DNA of 64,000 bases, taken from the NCBI GenBank assembly GCA_963800235.1, contig CAWDAD010000001.1:620001-684000 (forward strand), given 5' to 3'. Below the pieces are notes generated by a model that was not told the DNA's origin, searched no databases, and was given only the letters and a program-made list of their open reading frames with translations. Positions 61,181 through 64,000 of this stretch are shown here, piece by piece. Origin of the DNA: CAVVNP01 sp963800235 (lineage in GTDB: Bacteria > Actinomycetota > Acidimicrobiia > Acidimicrobiales > Iamiaceae). Positions within the stretch are counted from its first letter, which is position 1, and every line of letters begins with the position of its first letter. Both the position numbers and the translations under genes were made by a program.

Positions 61181-62463
61181 GCGCGGCGTCCGCGCCGACC
61201 GAGGTCGCCGCCCGCCTGGTCGCCCGCACCCGGCGGCTCGACCGCGACCTCGACCTGCTGGCCGCCGCCGGGTCCGGGGGCCTCGTCTGGGAGCGCGGGT
61301 CGGTCGGGCTCGCCGGGGCGGGCGAGGCGCTCCGGATCCCCACCGCGGATCCGGCCGCCGCCCAGGCGGTGCTCACCGCCATCGGTGCCGAAGACTCCGT
61401 CGGCCTCCCCGGCTCGGGGCCGGTCGCCTTCGCCGCCCTGCCGTTCGACCCCCGCGCCGGCGGCGAGCTGATCGTGCCGGAGGTGGTCTGGGGTCGACGC
61501 GAGGGCACCCGGTGGATCACCCGGATCCGCCCCGCCGACGCCTGGGACGATGCCGACGACGCCGGGGACGATCTCCTCGGCCTCGGCGCCCCGGCCCCCG
61601 GGCTCGACCGACCGGCGGGAGCGACGCCGCACCCGTCGCCCGCCTCGTCGTTCTCGGTCCGCTCGTCACGGTCGCCGGCGAGCTGGATGGCGGCGGTGGC
61701 CGCCGGTCGCGACCAGGTCCGGGCCGGCATCCTGCGCAAGCTGGTGCTCGGCCGGGAGGTCGTCGTCGAGGCCGACGCCGCGTTCGACGTCGGTGGGCTT
61801 CTGCGGCGGCTGCGGGCCGCCTACCCCGACGCCTACTGCTACTGCGTCGACGGGTTCGTCGGCGCCAGCCCCGAGCTGCTCGTCTCCCGCACCGGCGACC
61901 TGGTCTCCGCCCACCCCATGGCCGGCACCGTGCCCCGTTCGGGGGACCCCACCACCGACGCCCGCCTGGCCGCCGGGCTGCTGGCCTCGACCAAGGACCG
62001 CGTGGAGCACCAGATCACCATCGACGCCGTCCACGAGGCGCTGCTGCCGTGGTGCTCCTACCTCGACTACGAGGCGGAGCCGACGGTGGTCTCGATGGCC
62101 AACGTCGCCCATCTGGCCACCCGGGTCGAGGGGAGGCTGTCCGACCCGACGCCGTCGGTGCTCGAGCTGGTCGCGGCGCTCCACCCGACCCCGGCGGTCG
62201 GCGGCGAACCCCGCGACCTGGCCCTGAAGCTCATCGACGAGCTCGAGGAGCTCGACCGGGGTCGGTTCGCCGGCCCGGTGGGCTGGGTCGACGGACGCGG
62301 CAACGGCAGCTTCGCGGTGGGGATCCGCTGCGCAGAGGTCGACCGCCGCACCGCCCGCCTGTTCGCCGGGGTGGGGGTGGTGGCCGACTCCGACCCCGAG
62401 GCCGAACTGGCCGAGACCCGGGCGAAGCTGCAGGCGCTGCTCACCGCCCTCGTGCAGCCCTAG
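61177..62463 (+). CDS. menF: Isochorismate synthase (MenF-type)
   Basis: 428 residues, chorismate-binding enzyme family. It converts chorismate to isochorismate, the branch point to menaquinone. Seen: the general-base Lys in AGILRKLVLGREVVVE, FVGASPELLVSRTGDLVSAHPMAGT, LLASTKDRVEHQITID, HPTPAVGGEPRDLAL and VGWVDGRGNGSFAVGIRCAEV. The first 150 residues are less conserved and include a DDADDAGDD acidic stretch. ATG 61177 overlaps the menG stop. The siderophore homologue EntC has similar sequence; context with menG and menD favours menaquinone. Confidence 0.93.
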   Translation: MSAASAPTEVAARLVARTRRLDRDLDLLAAAGSGGLVWERGSVGLAGAGEALRIPTADPAAAQAVLTAIGAEDSVGLPGSGPVAFAALPFDPRAGGELIVPEVVWGRREGTRWITRIRPADAWDDADDAGDDLLGLGAPAPGLDRPAGATPHPSPASSFSVRSSRSPASWMAAVAAGRDQVRAGILRKLVLGREVVVEADAAFDVGGLLRRLRAAYPDAYCYCVDGFVGASPELLVSRTGDLVSAHPMAGTVPRSGDPTTDARLAAGLLASTKDRVEHQITIDAVHEALLPWCSYLDYEAEPTVVSMANVAHLATRVEGRLSDPTPSVLELVAALHPTPAVGGEPRDLALKLIDELEELDRGRFAGPVGWVDGRGNGSFAVGIRCAEVDRRTARLFAGVGVVADSDPEAELAETRAKLQALLTALVQP

Positions 62464-62466
62464 CGA

Positions 62467-63039
62467 TCAGGAGGAGGTCGGCGCCGCCCCACCGCCGGGT
62501 GCGGGCCCGACCCCGGGGCGCTCGGCCCCGGTGGGAAGGTCGGCGGGCGGCCGGCAGTCGTCGATGCGCCAGTCGCCGTCCTCGTACACCCAGTCCTGGT
62601 AGGGAGCGGTGCCGAGGCGCGACCCGTCGGCGCCGAGCAGCTGCGCCCGGGCCTGGCCCCGACCGTCGCGGACCCCCCGGGTGGTGACCTCACCGACCCC
62701 GAGCGAGGACGCCTGCGAGCCGGCCTCGGCGCGCAGGGCCGCCTGCGCGCGGTCGAGCTCACGGGTGAACGCCGCCTCGCCGACCCGCTTCTTGCAGGCG
62801 GTCGACAGGTAGTCGTAGACGCCGGCGGCGTCGCCGGTCACCAGGTCCCGGGTCGCCTGGCGGGCCGCCGAGGTCAGGCCGCTGGCGTCCTCGGTGTTGC
62901 CGCTCACCCCGCCGCCCTCGCCGCAGCCTGCGACGAGCAGGACCAGCGCGACCATCGCCGTGGCGAGCCGCAGCCGGCGGCGGGCCCTCCTCACCGGCAG
63001 CGACCAGCGGGGCCGTGCGATCGACCCCGCTGGTGCCAC
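62467..63039 (-). CDS. Lipoprotein with NTF2-like tail, paralogue of next gene
   Basis: 190 residues. A signal peptide (RRARRRLRLATAMVALVLL) leads to lipobox LVAGC, Cys near 39, so the protein should be lipid-anchored outside the membrane. After a Gly/Ser link comes a domain with DLVTGDAAGVYDYLSTACKKR, LGVGEVTTRGVRDGRGQARAQLL and WVYEDGDWRIDDC, which looks like the NTF2-like fold of small lipoproteins. It shares this plan with the upstream gene, 7 bases away. Start uncertain: GTG 63039 (first after that gene) or GTG 62994. The stop is 3 bases from the convergent menF stop. Confidence 0.75.
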   Translation of the reverse strand: MAPAGSIARPRWSLPVRRARRRLRLATAMVALVLLVAGCGEGGGVSGNTEDASGLTSAARQATRDLVTGDAAGVYDYLSTACKKRVGEAAFTRELDRAQAALRAEAGSQASSLGVGEVTTRGVRDGRGQARAQLLGADGSRLGTAPYQDWVYEDGDWRIDDCRPPADLPTGAERPGVGPAPGGGAAPTSS

Positions 63040-63046
63040 CGCTCGC

Positions 63047-63688
63047 TCAGGACGAGAAGAGGTCGGAGAAGCTGTTGCCGATGTCGCTCAGCTGCGACAG
63101 GGCGCTGTCCAGGTCGGAGAACCCGGAGTAGTCGCTGAAGCCCGAGAAGTCGCTGAAGTTGGCGGAGAAGTCGCTGAAGCTGCCGCTGTCGGACGAGCCG
63201 GACGAGCCGGACGAACCCGACGTGCCCGACGAGCTCAGGTCGCAGCTCTTCGGGTGCCAGCTGCCGTCCTGGTACACCCACGCGTCGTAGCTGCCGGAGG
63301 TTCCGCCGATCGGCTTGCCGTCGCTGCCGAGCAGCTGGGCCCGGGACTCGCCCTCGCCGTTCTTCACGTTGCGGGTCTGCACGTCGCCGACCTTCAGGTT
63401 GGAGGCGTTCTTGCCGGCGAAGGCCTTGATGAGGTTGAGACCGGTCTTGACCACCGAGGAGAACTTGTCCTTGCTGATCTTCTTCTTGCAGTCCGCGGTC
63501 AGGTAGTCGTAGGCGCCCCCGGCGTCGTCACTCAGGATCCGCTCGGAGAAGTCCTTGGTGGCGGACTTCAGTCCGGCGGCGTCGTTGCTGGTGCCCTTGG
63601 CACCCCCGCCACCCCCGCTGCAGGCGGCGGCGATCACGAAGACCGCTGCGACGGACAGCGCGACGGCCGTGGACTTCATCCGGCTCAT
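63047..63688 (-). CDS. Lipoprotein with NTF2-like domain and FSDFS-repeat tail
   Basis: 213 residues. Signal peptide (STAVALSVAAVFVIAAAC) with lipobox AAAC, Cys23. Residues 30-150 are similar to the downstream paralogue: DDAGGAYDYLTADCKKKIS, LKVGDVQTRNVKNGEGESRAQLL, DAWVYQDGSWHPKSC. The tail from residue 152 is low complexity: SSGTSGSSGSSGSSDSG and then repeats of FSDFS/FSGFS/FSDLD to the end. The two Cys (DC and SC) are conserved in both copies. ATG 63688 is the natural start. Function unknown; the tandem arrangement suggests a local duplication. Confidence 0.8.
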   Translation of the reverse strand: MSRMKSTAVALSVAAVFVIAAACSGGGGGAKGTSNDAAGLKSATKDFSERILSDDAGGAYDYLTADCKKKISKDKFSSVVKTGLNLIKAFAGKNASNLKVGDVQTRNVKNGEGESRAQLLGSDGKPIGGTSGSYDAWVYQDGSWHPKSCDLSSSGTSGSSGSSGSSDSGSFSDFSANFSDFSGFSDYSGFSDLDSALSQLSDIGNSFSDLFSS

Positions 63689-63785
63689 GGACCCTCCCGG
63701 GATCGTCTGACGAAGGCCCGATCATGCCAGGTCCGCAACGGCCCGGTGGCGGACCGCGGCGCGCTCGCCGCGCCACCGGAAGCGG

Positions 63786-64000
63786 TCAGCCGGCCTCGAC
63801 CGCGGCGGCGACGGCCGCGTGCAGCTCGTCGTGGACGGCGAGGTTGGCGTCGCGCTCGGTGCGGACGTGCAGCAGCCGCGTCCCGCCGTCGTGCAGCGCC
63901 TCACCGAGCGCCGCGTCGAGCTCGGCCGACGTCGTCGGGCGCCGGACCTCGACCCGGTGGGCGCCGGCCAGGACACCCAGGTCGACGCCGTGAGGCGTGC
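63786..64000 (-). CDS. menD: MenD (2-succinyl-5-enolpyruvyl-6-hydroxy-3-cyclohexene-1-carboxylate synthase), C-terminal end
   Basis: Only 71 codons are inside the window, and the rest lies beyond the right edge. The frame reads VDLGVLAGAHRVEVRRPTTS, then LLHVRTERDANLAVHDELHA before the stop, as at the C-terminus of MenD, the ThDP enzyme that joins isochorismate and 2-oxoglutarate. It points left, towards the lipoproteins, opposite to menG-menF. Identification rests on this short segment plus menaquinone context. Confidence 0.7.
   Translation of the reverse strand, partial: TPHGVDLGVLAGAHRVEVRRPTTSAELDAALGEALHDGGTRLLHVRTERDANLAVHDELHAAVAAAVEAG

Overview
The window is about 74-75% G+C by eye and very densely coded. 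Start codons are often GTG, many genes overlap by 1-4 bases (ATGA or TGATG junctions), and many starts sit 6-8 bases after a TANNNT box. Gene content and order are those of an actinobacterium: nusA-ylxR-infB-DUF503-rbfA-truB-ribF-rpsO-pnp-M16-dapB, and dapA-rnj-ftsK-rimO-pgsA-cinA-recA-miaB-miaA-dapF-hflX-lexA-nrdR. A B12-dependent class II ribonucleotide reductase with NrdR, a SpoVS protein and no recX after recA suggest the class Acidimicrobiia (Iamia-like). That placement is an inference, because the window has no rRNA. I found no rRNA, tRNA, CRISPR array, insertion sequence or prophage; this is core chromosome with a few lineage-specific insertions.

Layout. 1-3.7 kb: 5' part of nrdJ with its promoter and NrdR boxes, a RibD-type reductase, nrdR, a small membrane protein, and lexA behind a cluster of LexA boxes. 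3.7-14 kb: peroxiredoxin, dapE, a class III aminotransferase coupled to an HpnA-like epimerase, dapC-dapD, then hflX-dapF-miaA-miaB. 15.5-24.9 kb: spoVS, recA, a TauE/LysR divergent pair, cinA-pgsA-rimO, two DJ-1/PfpI genes and a DUF4395 protein. 24.9-34.6 kb: ftsK, a 13E12/DUF222 HNH protein with a LexA box, rnj-dapA, a membrane glycosyltransferase and an R2-like di-iron protein. 34.8-39.5 kb: universal stress protein, SURF1, acyl-CoA ligase, VTT-type membrane protein, SDR. 39.5-60.2 kb: a long leftward series from rimP to dapB covering transcription, translation initiation, ribosome maturation, RNA decay and flavin synthesis. 60.4-64 kb: menaquinone genes (menG-menF rightward, 3' end of menD leftward) around two paralogous lipoproteins.

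Function. Six genes of the succinylase route to diaminopimelate/lysine (dapA, B, C, D, E, F) lie here at four sites. The SOS response is well represented: lexA with four LexA-box-like sites, recA with a perfect one, and the HNH protein with one overlapping its -10. NrdR is encoded beside the promoter it is expected to repress.

Quality caution. recA is broken once and infB twice, each time by a single extra base; removing those bases restores full-length proteins of normal size. These are more likely consensus errors than real lesions. The points I consider most worth following are an in-frame RbfA-methyltransferase fusion, a large secreted propeller/DUF4214 protein placed inside the infB-rbfA operon, a small SOS-linked membrane protein in the ChiZ/DivS/YneA position without a LysM domain, the HpnO/HpnA-like pair, and a DapF whose first catalytic Cys is Ser.
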